Assembly: GCA_965247585.1 (NCBI GenBank)
Contig: CBDFHC010000004.1
Location: 62,001-126,000, forward strand
Direction of reading: 5' to 3'
From: CBDFHC01 sp965247585
Lineage (GTDB): Bacteria; Chloroflexota; Dehalococcoidia; Lucifugimonadales; GCA-2712585
Length of the DNA: 64,000 nt
Position numbers and translations under genes: made by a program. The notes under the pieces were generated by a model. It saw only the letters and a list, made by a program, of their open reading frames with translations. It was not told where the DNA came from and did not search any database. Positions within the stretch are counted from its first letter, which is position 1; each line of letters begins with the position of its first letter. Shown one piece after another: positions 42,543 through 51,592 of this stretch.

Positions 42543-43760
42543 TTAGTGGAGGGCGGCGGAGGAAGCGGCGCCTTTTTCGTTGACGAGACGGGAGTCGTCG
42601 AAGCGGGTGATATCGAAGGGCTTGATGAGGTCAGGGGTCTTGCCGGTGTCTATAAGCTCGGCCATGGACTTGCCGGCGATGGGGCCGGACTTGAAGCCGT
42701 AGGTGCCCCAGCCGCAATTGAGGAGAAAGCCATCAATGCCGGGGACGGGCCCCATGATAGGGGCGTAGTCCGGGGTCATGTCACATAGGCCGGTCCAGTG
42801 TCGAAGGACGTTGACCTTAGAAAGGGAGGGGAACATCTTGAGGGCGTGGGAGACGAGATCTTCCAGCCGAGGGTGGGTAGACCTGACATTGTAGGCGGGG
42901 TAGTGGTCCACCGCGCCGCCGACCACCAGCTCGCCGCGGTCTGTCTGGTAGACGTAGACGTGGAGGTTGGTGGAGGAGACGCCGGTCTTCAAGAAGGGTT
43001 TGAGGGGCTCAGTGACGAACGCCTGGAGGGGGTGGGTGACGATGGGGAGCTGGATGTCCAGCATGGCGGCGATGGTAGATGACCAGGCGGCGGTGCAGTT
43101 GAGGACGACGCCGGCCTGAACATCGCCGCGGCTGGTGTGGACGCCGGTGACGCGGCCGTTGCTTCGGAGAAAGCCGGTGACCTCGGTGTGGGGGTGCACC
43201 TGGGCGCCCATTGCGTCGACGGCGCGGGCATAGCCCCAGACCACGGCGTCGTGGCGGATGACGCCGGCGGGGGGGTGGTAGAGGGCGGCCAGCACCGGGA
43301 GGTCCTGGCCCTCCCGCATGTCCAGCGGGGGGGCCATACGCTTGATTTCATCGGGGCCGATAATTCGGCTATCCACACCCATGGCGCGGTTGAACTCGGC
43401 GCGGATTCGGGCGGCGTAGATGGCGGACTCGGTGTGTGCCAGCTCCAGTCTGCCGAACTGGCTGAAAAGGAGGTTGTAGTCCAGCTCCTGGGCCAGGTCT
43501 TCGTAGAGCTTAAGACTCTCGTAGAAGAAGGGGATGCCCTGAGGAGTGACGTAGGTGGCGCGGAGGATGGCAGTGGAGCGGGCACTGGCGCCGCCGCCCA
43601 GGTAGCCCTTGTCCAGGAGGGCGACGTTGGTGATGCCGCGCTTGGCGAGGTAGAAGGCGGTGGCGAGGCCGTGGACGCCAGCGCCGATTATGAGAACGTC
43701 ATAGTGACCTTTCAGGTCGTGGTGGCGCCACATTTTCTCTTTTCTAAATAGGCGGAACAT
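42543..43760 (-). CDS. soxB: Sarcosine-oxidase-type beta subunit / N-methylglutamate dehydrogenase subunit A
   Basis: 405-residue flavoprotein subunit that would oxidise an N-methyl amino acid. FAD motif I-I-G-A-G-V-H-G-L-A near residue 25, second-strand acid L-L-D-K, then G-G-G-A-S-A-R-S-T-A and F-G-R-L-E-L-A-H-T, the SoxB/MgdA hallmark, and the C-terminal G-W-G-T-Y-G-F-K-S-G. It belongs with soxD, soxA and soxG upstream. With mgsABC and gmaS in the same cluster, N-methylglutamate dehydrogenase is the likelier activity than sarcosine oxidase. Start could also be the internal ATG at 43733. Confidence 0.9.
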   Translation of the reverse strand: MFRLFRKEKMWRHHDLKGHYDVLIIGAGVHGLATAFYLAKRGITNVALLDKGYLGGGASARSTAILRATYVTPQGIPFFYESLKLYEDLAQELDYNLLFSQFGRLELAHTESAIYAARIRAEFNRAMGVDSRIIGPDEIKRMAPPLDMREGQDLPVLAALYHPPAGVIRHDAVVWGYARAVDAMGAQVHPHTEVTGFLRSNGRVTGVHTSRGDVQAGVVLNCTAAWSSTIAAMLDIQLPIVTHPLQAFVTEPLKPFLKTGVSSTNLHVYVYQTDRGELVVGGAVDHYPAYNVRSTHPRLEDLVSHALKMFPSLSKVNVLRHWTGLCDMTPDYAPIMGPVPGIDGFLLNCGWGTYGFKSGPIAGKSMAELIDTGKTPDLIKPFDITRFDDSRLVNEKGAASSAALH

Positions 43761-43796
43761 GGGTTTATTGGGAGGGTCCTAACGGACCCTTTCGAC

Positions 43797-43855
43797 CAAT
43801 TCCTTCAAAATTCCGCCAAAGAGGGCTATGCCCTCTCCGGACTCTCCCGATTTGC
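43797..43855 (+). repeat. Hairpin-repeat fragment between soxG and soxB
   Basis: CCAAAGAGGG with CCCTCTCCGG: third-hairpin portion with the C-G closing pair. The core is missing. Confidence 0.7.
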
Positions 43856-43864
43856 TCAGACAAT

Positions 43865-44584
43865 CTAGGTTCCATTTAGGTGGTTGATTGAATCCAGGCC
43901 GACGGGTCTGACGCCGTCCGGGGGGGCGGCGTGGAGGAGGGCATCCCAGAGGTACTCGCCGAAGTCGCGGGTCACGTATAGCTGGAAGGCAGGGAGGCCG
44001 CCCAGGTCGTTGCGGAAGATGAGTAGATGGACCTCGGCGGCCTTGCATTGGGCGCAAGCGCCGTTTGGGAAGACGGACGGGTCAAGGTCCAGCTCCACTA
44101 GCCGGGAAAGGAAGCGATGGGAGCGAGGGCCGGCGACGAGCAAACCGGCCAAGGAGGAGGTCTGGTCCACCAGGTGGGCGCAACCGTCCAACTGTGGCTG
44201 GAGCGCTTCCGTGGCGGCATGCACCTGGGTGGGGGGAGTAAGGAGCAGGGCTTCGTCGTAGGAGAGGCCGAGGGCGGTGAGGCCGTCGATGGCGGCACCG
44301 TCGCCGGTGGGGAGGACGGCGGGCTGGGATGAGCCAACGCGCAGCGGCGCGGGGAGGCTTAGGGTTGAGGTGAGCAGGCCAAGAGCGTGGTCACCCTGGA
44401 GATCAAGCTTCCCGTAGTGGCTGATGTCACAGATGCCGCCGGAATGTTGGAGCACTTCCAGGTCATCTTCCAGCGAGGCGTATGCGGAGGGGAGATGCCA
44501 GCCGTGGTGGTCAGCCAAGGTGGCGCCGGCGGCACGGTGGGCGTGATGCATGGCAGAGCGTTTAAGGGGTGGTGCTATGGGCAT
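43865..44584 (-). CDS. soxG: Sarcosine-oxidase-type gamma subunit / N-methylglutamate dehydrogenase subunit D
   Basis: About 239 residues with a GcvT-like folate-binding fold: H-H-A-H-R-A-A-G near the start, I-C-D-I-S-H-Y-G-K-L-D-L-Q-G and a C-terminal L-Y-V-T-R-D-F-G-E-Y-L-W-D-A-L. These are seen in SoxG and in the GcvT half of SoxA. Start uncertain (44584 chosen; ATG 44551 also fits). Separated from soxA by a 470-bp repeat-filled spacer and from soxB by 104 bp with a repeat fragment. One clear assignment clue is the complete four-subunit set around it. Confidence 0.82.
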   Translation of the reverse strand: MPIAPPLKRSAMHHAHRAAGATLADHHGWHLPSAYASLEDDLEVLQHSGGICDISHYGKLDLQGDHALGLLTSTLSLPAPLRVGSSQPAVLPTGDGAAIDGLTALGLSYDEALLLTPPTQVHAATEALQPQLDGCAHLVDQTSSLAGLLVAGPRSHRFLSRLVELDLDPSVFPNGACAQCKAAEVHLLIFRNDLGGLPAFQLYVTRDFGEYLWDALLHAAPPDGVRPVGLDSINHLNGT

Positions 44585-44589
44585 TTGTT

Positions 44590-45025
44590 GGCTCGCGGTA
44601 TGGGTTCGTCCTTCGAGGGCCTCAGGATGAGCGGGTTGAAGCGGCGGTTGGGGAATAGGATTGCTCCAGATAATCGAGCGGGAGAGGGCAGGCTGGAGTG
44701 GAATGAACGACACGGGATGCCGGGGTGGGACTTGCTCTCCCCCCACACCCAGATTCTTCGAACCTCACGGACGGACTCAGAATGACATACAAACTGTCTG
44801 GAGCGTGGATATGGTGACGCGGGAAGGGTTAAGGGAGCCGTAGGGGATTTTATCGAGGCAATCGGCCATGGCGATGGGGATAGCCACGACGAAGGACTGC
44901 AAATCACAGGTTGGTGGTGCCCACCCACCCGCCCAGGGAGGTTTCTAAAAGTTTTTCTGAGGGACACCCTCAGACTCCCGGCAGCCACCACCCAGGTCCC
45001 CTGCACCCTCCTGTGCGGCGGTATG
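44590..45025 (+). repeat. Repeat-filled spacer inside the sarcosine-oxidase-type gene set
   Basis: Between soxG and soxA (44585-45056) lie cgtccttcgagggcctcagg (44609), cacccagattcttcgaacct (44746) and a full three-hairpin copy (44862-45025) with leader atggcgatggggatagccac. No gene seen. Confidence 0.85.
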
Positions 45026-45056
45026 GATTGGAAGGGGACGGGGGTAATCATTGGGT

Positions 45057-47981
45057 TCATTCGCGGAGACGCTTCCCTTCGGGGTCGTAGGCGGGAGCGT
45101 CGCGGACGGTGGCGGGAGCGGTGCGGCCGTTGACCTGGATTTGCAGGGTGGTGCCATCTTCGGCCATATCGGCTGGCACCCAGGCCAGGCCGAATCCTTT
45201 GCCCAGGGTGGAGCTGAAGCGGGAACTGGTGACTTTGCCGACGGGTAGGCCATCTTTCATTATAGGAACGCCGTCGGCGGGGATTTCGCCGTTGTCCATG
45301 ACGAAGCCTACCAGCTTGTCGCGCAGGCCGCGGTCCTGGACGGCCTTGAGGGCGCTGCGACCGATAAAGTCTTCCTTATCGAAGCGGACGGCCCAGGACA
45401 TGTCGGCCTCGAGGGGGTTGGAGACGACGTCGGTGTCCTGGCCAGGGATGATGTGCTTCTTCTCGAGGCGGAGGACGCGCTGGGCCTCGACGCCGAAGGG
45501 CATGATGCCGAACTCGCCTCCGGCGTCCATGAGGGCGTCCCAGAGGTGTTCACCGTATTCCGAGGGGACGTGAATCTCCCAGCCGGTCTCGCCGACGAAG
45601 CCGATGCGCATCAGGATGGCAGGGACGCCGGCAACCTCCCCCGATGCGCTGCTCATGTAGCGGAAGGCGTCGGTGGTGAGGTCGACATCTGTGAGCTTGC
45701 GGAGGGTGTCCCGGGCGTTGGGGCCGGCGACGTTGATGGCGGCGAACCCCGGGGTGAGGTTGGTGACGTGGACGCACTTGCCGGTGCCCGCGCTCCACCA
45801 GCGGAACCACTGCTCCACCAAGTCTATGTTGCCGGTGCCGGTGGTGACGTAGTAGCGGTCCTCGGCCAGACGAGTGACGGTGCCATCGTCCAGGATGACG
45901 CCGGCGTCTGAGCAGATCATTCCGTAGCGGACCCTACCGACGCGCAGGTTAGAGAAGTGGTGGGTGTAGACCCGGTCCATGAGCCAGGGGGCGTCCTGTC
46001 CCTGGACGTCCAGCTTCCCCAAGGTGCTGACGTCAATGATGCCGACGCGCTCCCTAACGGCGCGGATTTCGTCTTCGGGAGGGCCGTAGGAGTGGGGGCG
46101 TTTCCACTCGCCGATCTCCACCATTTTGGCGCCCATCTCGACGTGGCGGTGATGGATTGCGGTGAAGCGGAAGGGGAGGTGACCAGGCCCGGCGATGACG
46201 CCCATGGGCACGGGCTGGGCCGGTGGCCGGGAGGTGGTGGCGCCGGTGTCCGCCATGGACCTGCCAGTATCCACGGCGCAGATGCCGGCGAAGGCCTTGA
46301 GGCACATTTTGCCCTGGCAAGGCCCCATGGAGGTGGTGCTGTAACGTTTGAGGGTCTGAACCTCGTCGAAACCCTCCTCGATGGCCCAGTGGAGGTCTTT
46401 TTCGGTGACGTCCTCACAGACGCAGACGAATTTTTTACCCTGGGACTCAGGGACAACGAGGTTGTGGCCAGCGGACAGGTTGGTGCGGTAGCTCCGCACC
46501 TTGTCAGATAGCTCGGCTTGTAAGGTGGCAAGCTCCTCGGCGGCGTGGCCGTCAGGGCCGTTTGCCAGGACAGAAAGGGCTTGGAGAGCTGCCAGCTTCC
46601 CCTGGCTGATGGCGATGTCAACGTTATGTATGCCGGTGACCTCTCCGGCGGCGTAAAGGCCGTCCTCCAAGAGGTGCGGAACGGACTCCCCAAGAAGGTC
46701 GTCATAGGCGAGGCGAGAGTCGCCCTGGGCGATGAGGGCGGTGGCGGGGTCGAAGCCGGCAGCGACGGCGATGAAATCGCAGCGGACGGTGGTCTGATCG
46801 CCAGTGAGCGCGCCGTCGTCGAGGCGAGCCAGAAGCGCCGCCGAAACACGCTTGACGCCGCGAGGCCGCCGGATGGTGTAGGGGGCGAGAACATCAACGC
46901 CGCGGGCGCGAAGGTCGTCTCGAAGCTGGGAGGGAACGTCGGGCGAACGGGAGTCGGCGACGGCGGAGACGGTGACACCGGCGTCGAGTAGCTCCAGGGC
47001 GGTTGCGAGACCCTGGTCATTGTTGGTGACGACGACGCCACGGCGACCGGGGGAGACGCCGTAGAGGTTGACCAACCTGAGGGCGGCGGAGCTGAGGATG
47101 ATGCCCGGTATGTCGTTGTTGGGGAAGACCAACGGGACTTCCTGTGTGCCGGTGGCGACGACCAGGCTCTTGAAGCGGAGCTTGACCATCTCGGCGCCGC
47201 AGTTGACGCCCAGCAAGTTGCCTTCATAGAGGCCGTAGGCGGAGGCGTTGGAAAGGAGGGTGAGGTTGGGGAGGTCTTGCAACTGTTGGGCCAAGCGTCG
47301 GGCGATTTTATATCCCGGTTCGCCGCCGTGGTCACCAGCATCGGTGACGGGGCGGGTTAGGGCGAGGAGGTGACCGCCGATGGACGGCTGGTCGTCTATG
47401 AGGACGACGCGGAGGCCGCCGGTGGCGGCCTGGAGGGCGGCGGCGCAGCCGGCGGGGCCGCCGCCGACGACTGCTACGTCAGTGAAGAGGTTCCGGTTCT
47501 GGTACCCGGTCTCGTCCCGGGTGTCTGGACCAACTTTGCCGAGGCCGGCGAGACGGCGGATGACGGGCTCGGCCAGGCGCCAGAGGAATTTAGGCTTGAT
47601 GAGGGTCTTGTAGTAGAAGCCAACGGGGAGGAAGCGGTCCATGCGGTCGAGGAACGAAAGGGCATCATGCTCCGGGGATGGCCAGGCGTTCTGGTGGTGA
47701 ACCAGGGCGCCCTGTTCGGCGGTACGGGTACAGGTCCGGACGTTGGGCGTACCGTCCACGTTCATGAGGCAGTTGGGACATCGACCGGTGCAGCAGAGCG
47801 GCCCGCGGGGGCGGTGGTACTTGAAGCTTCGGCTGAGGATGTCTATACCGGAGGCGTACAGGGCGGAGGCGATGGTGTCGCCATGGAAGGCGGAAACAGA
47901 CTTGCGGTTGTAGGAGAAGGTGACGACCTGGGAGCGGTCAATAGCCTGGGAAGGATGAGGGGGCAGCCGGTAGCCTGTCAT
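45057..47981 (-). CDS. soxA: Sarcosine-oxidase-type alpha subunit / N-methylglutamate dehydrogenase subunit C
   Basis: 974 residues, normal SoxA/MgdC length. The N-terminus (about 20-85) is the ferredoxin-like [2Fe-2S]-type domain with Cys63, 64, 68 and 71. FAD/NAD-binding motif V-G-G-G-P-A-G-C at 172-179. A BFD-like cysteine cluster follows about residue 525 (V-C-V-C-E-D-V-T, later G-P-C-Q-G-K-M-C). The C-terminal third is a GcvT/folate-binding module (I-D-V-S-T-L-G-K-L-D-V-Q-G onward). It carries the path from flavin to acceptor and handles formaldehyde via folate. Starts 8 bp after soxD. Confidence 0.95.
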   Translation of the reverse strand: MTGYRLPPHPSQAIDRSQVVTFSYNRKSVSAFHGDTIASALYASGIDILSRSFKYHRPRGPLCCTGRCPNCLMNVDGTPNVRTCTRTAEQGALVHHQNAWPSPEHDALSFLDRMDRFLPVGFYYKTLIKPKFLWRLAEPVIRRLAGLGKVGPDTRDETGYQNRNLFTDVAVVGGGPAGCAAALQAATGGLRVVLIDDQPSIGGHLLALTRPVTDAGDHGGEPGYKIARRLAQQLQDLPNLTLLSNASAYGLYEGNLLGVNCGAEMVKLRFKSLVVATGTQEVPLVFPNNDIPGIILSSAALRLVNLYGVSPGRRGVVVTNNDQGLATALELLDAGVTVSAVADSRSPDVPSQLRDDLRARGVDVLAPYTIRRPRGVKRVSAALLARLDDGALTGDQTTVRCDFIAVAAGFDPATALIAQGDSRLAYDDLLGESVPHLLEDGLYAAGEVTGIHNVDIAISQGKLAALQALSVLANGPDGHAAEELATLQAELSDKVRSYRTNLSAGHNLVVPESQGKKFVCVCEDVTEKDLHWAIEEGFDEVQTLKRYSTTSMGPCQGKMCLKAFAGICAVDTGRSMADTGATTSRPPAQPVPMGVIAGPGHLPFRFTAIHHRHVEMGAKMVEIGEWKRPHSYGPPEDEIRAVRERVGIIDVSTLGKLDVQGQDAPWLMDRVYTHHFSNLRVGRVRYGMICSDAGVILDDGTVTRLAEDRYYVTTGTGNIDLVEQWFRWWSAGTGKCVHVTNLTPGFAAINVAGPNARDTLRKLTDVDLTTDAFRYMSSASGEVAGVPAILMRIGFVGETGWEIHVPSEYGEHLWDALMDAGGEFGIMPFGVEAQRVLRLEKKHIIPGQDTDVVSNPLEADMSWAVRFDKEDFIGRSALKAVQDRGLRDKLVGFVMDNGEIPADGVPIMKDGLPVGKVTSSRFSSTLGKGFGLAWVPADMAEDGTTLQIQVNGRTAPATVRDAPAYDPEGKRLRE

Positions 47982-47988
47982 TGTGCGG

Positions 47989-48243
47989 TCAGGCGTCCAG
48001 GCCCTGAGGCCAGAAGGTGCGGTCTATGCGGTTGGTGACGGAGTCTCGGTCCGCCATGAGCCAGCGGCGGCAGCCGTACTTGTGGTACCACCACTCGCAC
48101 TGGACCGCAGCTTGGTTGGCGCGGTAGTAGAAGTATTTGGTCCAAGTATCCTCGGGAGCGTCAGGGGCAGGGCGGGTCTGGACCTCGCCGCCGAAGGTGA
48201 AGTCATAGGCGCTGCGTTCGCCGCAGTTGGGACAGGTGAGCAA
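47989..48243 (-). CDS. soxD: Sarcosine-oxidase-type delta subunit / N-methylglutamate dehydrogenase subunit B
   Basis: Small zinc subunit of about 84 residues. C-P-N-C-G near the N-terminus plus W-W-Y-H-K-Y-G-C-R-R-W provide the Cys-Cys-His-Cys zinc site of SoxD. No ATG fits: TTG 48243 or CTG 48252 (seven bases after AGGAG) are the likely starts. Lies between gmaS (26 bp upstream) and soxA (7 bp downstream), so these are one operon. Confidence 0.88.
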   Translation of the reverse strand: MLTCPNCGERSAYDFTFGGEVQTRPAPDAPEDTWTKYFYYRANQAAVQCEWWYHKYGCRRWLMADRDSVTNRIDRTFWPQGLDA

Positions 48244-48269
48244 GAAGGCCAGGGGTTGTCTCCTGTGCC

Positions 48270-49628
48270 CTAAAAGAGGGTGAGGTAGCGGTCGATTTCC
48301 CAGGTGGAGACCTGGCGATGGTAGTCGCGCCACTCCTGCTCTTTCAAGGCGGCAAACTCGTCGTAGATGGGACCTAGGGCGCTCTGCACCACGGGGTCAC
48401 CGCGCAGCTCCTGAAGCGACTCTTGGAGGCTCTGAGGGAGGAGCCGAATGCCGCGGCGCTGGATTTCGTCCAAGTCCAGGGCGTAGAGATTGCCCAGATT
48501 GGCCGCTCCGGGGTCCAGCTTGCGCTGAACGCCGTCCAGCCCGGCGGTGAGGTAGGCGGCGAAGGCGAGATAGGGGTTGCAGCCAGCGGAGATGGTGCGG
48601 TCTTCCAGGTGGCCGGGGCCGGCGGTACGGATCATCTGGGTGCGGTTGTTGTCGCCATAAGAGATGAAGGCTGGGGTCCAGAGGAAGCCGGAGCGAGAGC
48701 CCATGAGGGCAGGACCCACCTGGAGGCGTTTGTAGCAGTTTACAGTTGGGGAGTTGACGGCGCAGAGGGCAGGAGCGTGGTCCAGGATGCCGCCGATGAA
48801 GTGGTAGGCGGTCTGGGAAAGGCCCAAGCCCTGGGGATCGTTGTCGTCCAGGAATAGGTTGTCGCCGGTTTCAGCGTCGGCGACGTGGAAGTGGATGTGG
48901 CCGGCGCTGCCGGTGCGGTTGGCGAAGGGCTTGGGCATGTGGGTGGCGATGGCGCCGAATTTTCGCGCCACCTGGCTAGTCATCATTTTAAAGAAGGTGT
49001 AACGATCGGCGGTGACCAGGGCGTCAGCGTAGTGGAAATTGATCTCATACTGGCCATTGGCGTCCTCATGGTCCGACTGGTATACGCCCCAGCCCAGGCC
49101 ATTAAGACCGTCCATCATCTCCCGGAGATAACCCATGACGCCGGAGATGCCTTTAAAGTCATAGCAGGGTTTTTCCAGGGAGTCGGTATCGGCGGGGTCC
49201 CAGACGGAGATACCGCCGTTGCCGTCCCGGGTGACGAGAAAATGCTCTGGCTCAATGCCTACGTTGAAGACGAAGCCCCGGGCACGCGCATCAGAAAGGA
49301 CGCGCTTCAAGTTCTGGCGGGGGCAGTAGGGGTGTGGAGCGTCGTCCACGAAGAGGTCGCTGGCGAAGCGGGCCACCTGGGGGTCCCAGGGAAGAGGGGT
49401 GTAGGTGTTTAGGTCGACGCGGGCCACCATGTCATGGGAGTGGGGCCCCTGGCCCATGCCGTGGAGCGCGCCGCCGGCGAAACCGGCGCCGGAATCAATA
49501 ACGTCATCGAAGTGGGCGACGGGAACGAGCTTGACCTTGGGTGCGCCGTGGATATCGACGAACTGGGTGAGGAGGTATTCGACGCCGTCGTCATTCATCT
49601 GACGTCGGAGTTCTTCTCTGGTGGGCAT
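48270..49628 (-). CDS. gmaS: Gamma-glutamylmethylamide synthetase-like glutamine synthetase (GmaS/GlnT)
   Basis: Glutamine-synthetase-fold ligase of 452 residues that would join methylamine (or ammonia) to glutamate with ATP. Catalytic region motifs: G-I-E-P-E-H-F-L, N-G-Q-Y-E-I-N-F-H, G-S-A-G-H-I-H-F-H and N-N-R-T-Q-M-I-R. The size and motif choice fit type III GlnT/GmaS rather than the assimilatory GlnA. The neighbours decide: mgsABC upstream and the heterotetrameric oxidase genes downstream are the other two steps of the N-methylglutamate pathway. Weak ribosome site (GGGAGGG, 9 bases before ATG). Confidence 0.87.
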   Translation of the reverse strand: MPTREELRRQMNDDGVEYLLTQFVDIHGAPKVKLVPVAHFDDVIDSGAGFAGGALHGMGQGPHSHDMVARVDLNTYTPLPWDPQVARFASDLFVDDAPHPYCPRQNLKRVLSDARARGFVFNVGIEPEHFLVTRDGNGGISVWDPADTDSLEKPCYDFKGISGVMGYLREMMDGLNGLGWGVYQSDHEDANGQYEINFHYADALVTADRYTFFKMMTSQVARKFGAIATHMPKPFANRTGSAGHIHFHVADAETGDNLFLDDNDPQGLGLSQTAYHFIGGILDHAPALCAVNSPTVNCYKRLQVGPALMGSRSGFLWTPAFISYGDNNRTQMIRTAGPGHLEDRTISAGCNPYLAFAAYLTAGLDGVQRKLDPGAANLGNLYALDLDEIQRRGIRLLPQSLQESLQELRGDPVVQSALGPIYDEFAALKEQEWRDYHRQVSTWEIDRYLTLF

Positions 49629-49678
49629 GGTAGTTAGGGTCCCTCCCTTCTGCCTAGGCTGAGGTTTGTTGATGAACC

Positions 49679-50092
49679 TTGGAGGTGAGCAAGGTGCTCT
49701 CGCACCTTATCGACCATCCCCCTAACCCTCTTCCTGTCCAGGAAGGGGGAAGAAAAACGAATTCTCTGAGGGACACCCTCAGACTCCCGGCAGGGAACCC
49801 AGGTTCCCTGCACCCTTCTAGATTATCAACGGGGTCAAGTTACTTTAGAATTGTCGCACTCTTAATCCTAGGTTTCGGCAAGGTGCTATCGCACCTTATC
49901 GACCATCCCCCTGACCCTCTTCCCGGCAGGGAACCCCTCTCTTAATCCTAGGTTTCGGCAAGGTGCTATCGCACCTTATCGACCATCCCCCTGACCCTCT
50001 TCCTGTCCAGGAAGGGGGAAGAAAAACGAATTCTCTGAGGGACACCCTCAGACTCCCAGCAGAAGGGCTCTGCCCCTCTGCACTCTCCGATT
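49679..50092 (+). repeat. Triplicated repeat block between mgsC and gmaS
   Basis: The space 49629-50241. A unit containing gcaccttatcgaccatcccc starts near 49690, 49879 and 49959. Segments 49859-49923 and 49939-50003 are 65-bp identical direct repeats. The hairpin-repeat core appears at about 49765-49832 and again at 50033-50092, each preceded by ttcctgtccaggaaggggga. Remaining bases (50093-50241) hold nothing recognisable. Confidence 0.88.
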
Positions 50093-50241
50093 TGCTGCTC
50101 CACAGTACCTGAATAGTGCAATTCTCGAGGGGATTGGTCATGGTGCAGGGTATCGGAGGCACAGAGGACCGAAGACTTTCAAAGGGCTTATGCGGTTGAT
50201 CATTGCTATCAATACAACAATAGTTACGGAGCGAAGCGAGG

Positions 50242-51546
50242 CTAGTCCCAGCCGAAGACTTTTTCGGTGCCGACGAGGGGAACGCGGGCCATGGCAGAGG
50301 CTTCCAGGGTGAGGGCAGCCAAGTCCTCGGGCTCCAGGCTGTGGACGTCGCTCTTGCCGAGGGAGCGGGTGATGAGGGCCAACTCCATGGTCATGGAGTT
50401 TAGGAAGTTGGCGACGCGCTGGGCACCTTCGTCCGGGTCCAGCCGTTTCTCAAGCTCCGGGTCCTGGGTGGTGATACCCACGGGGCACATGCCGGTCTGG
50501 CAGTGGTGGCAGGAACCGGCCTTGACGCCGACTTCCTTCTCATAGTCGGCCTCTGGGATGTCACGGTTGCAGTTGAGGGCGATGAGGGCGGCGATACCGA
50601 TGGCTACAGCGTCGGCGCCCAAGGCGAGGGCTTTAGCGACGTCGGCGCCGCTACGGATGCCACCGGAGGCGATTAGGGTGACTTGGCCGCTGAGGCCAAT
50701 CTCCCGGAGGGCCTGGCGGGCGAGGACGATGGCGGGAACGGTAGGGATGCCGCTGTGGTCCAGGAGCACTTCGGCGGAAGCGCCGGTGCCGGCGAGCATG
50801 CTATCGATGACGATGGCGTCGGCGCCGGCCTTGGCGGCGAGCTTGACGTCGTCCTTGACGCGGCATGCGCCCAGCTTGATTTGGATGGGGACGCGCCAAT
50901 CAGTGGCCTCACGGAGCTGCTCGATCTTCATACCAAGGTCATCGGGGCCAAGCCAGTCGGGGTGGCGGGTGGGGCTGCGCTGGTCGATGCCGGAGGGCAG
51001 GTCGCGCATTTCAGCGATATGGTCGAGGACCTTGACGCCCATGAGCAGACCGCCGGTGCCGGGCTTGGCGCCCTGGCCAACGCAGATCTCTATGGCGTCA
51101 GCAGTGGCGAGGTGGTGTGGGTTGAGGCCGTAGCGGCTGGGGAGCACCTGGTAGATGAGCTTTTTGGAAGCCTCGCGCTCGGCCGGGAGCATTCCGCCGT
51201 CGCCGGTGCAGGTGGCGGTGCCGGCCATGGTGGCGGCCTTGCCCAGGGCCACCTTGGCGTTGCGAGAGAGGGCGCCGTAGCTCATGCCGGTTATATAAAT
51301 GGGGGTGTCAATCTCCAAGGGCTGCTCGGCGTAGCGGTGGCCGATGACGGTGGCGGTGCTGCACTTTTCCTTGTAGCCTTCCAAGGGAAAGCGAGTGAGT
51401 CCGGTAGATAGGAAGGTAAGGTCATCAAAGTGGGTGACCTTCTGGAAGGTGCTGAGGCCGCGGATGCGGTAGCGGCCCAGGTCCGCTTTGGCATGGATGT
51501 CTTCGATGGTCCAGGGAGACCATATTTGGCTGCTGCCGGTCACCAT
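50242..51546 (-). CDS. mgsC: N-methylglutamate synthase subunit C (glutamate-synthase-like FMN domain)
   Basis: 434 residues, equivalent to the central FMN/iron-sulfur part of the glutamate synthase large subunit. Visible are the FMN-barrel text G-M-S-Y-G-A-L-S, K-L-G-A-C, I-A-S-G-G-I-R-S-G-A-D and the [3Fe-4S]-type cysteine loop G-S-C-H-H-C-Q-T-G-M-C-P-V-G. Start 51546 follows GGAGG by nine bases; the upstream open frame is in the overlap with the next gene and lacks sense. Together with mgsA and mgsB it forms the split GOGAT-like complex that makes N-methylglutamate. Confidence 0.92.
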   Translation of the reverse strand: MVTGSSQIWSPWTIEDIHAKADLGRYRIRGLSTFQKVTHFDDLTFLSTGLTRFPLEGYKEKCSTATVIGHRYAEQPLEIDTPIYITGMSYGALSRNAKVALGKAATMAGTATCTGDGGMLPAEREASKKLIYQVLPSRYGLNPHHLATADAIEICVGQGAKPGTGGLLMGVKVLDHIAEMRDLPSGIDQRSPTRHPDWLGPDDLGMKIEQLREATDWRVPIQIKLGACRVKDDVKLAAKAGADAIVIDSMLAGTGASAEVLLDHSGIPTVPAIVLARQALREIGLSGQVTLIASGGIRSGADVAKALALGADAVAIGIAALIALNCNRDIPEADYEKEVGVKAGSCHHCQTGMCPVGITTQDPELEKRLDPDEGAQRVANFLNSMTMELALITRSLGKSDVHSLEPEDLAALTLEASAMARVPLVGTEKVFGWD

Positions 51547-51592
51547 GCGTCGACGCCTCCGGGGAAGTGGTTGTCTAAGATGGAATAGGCCA

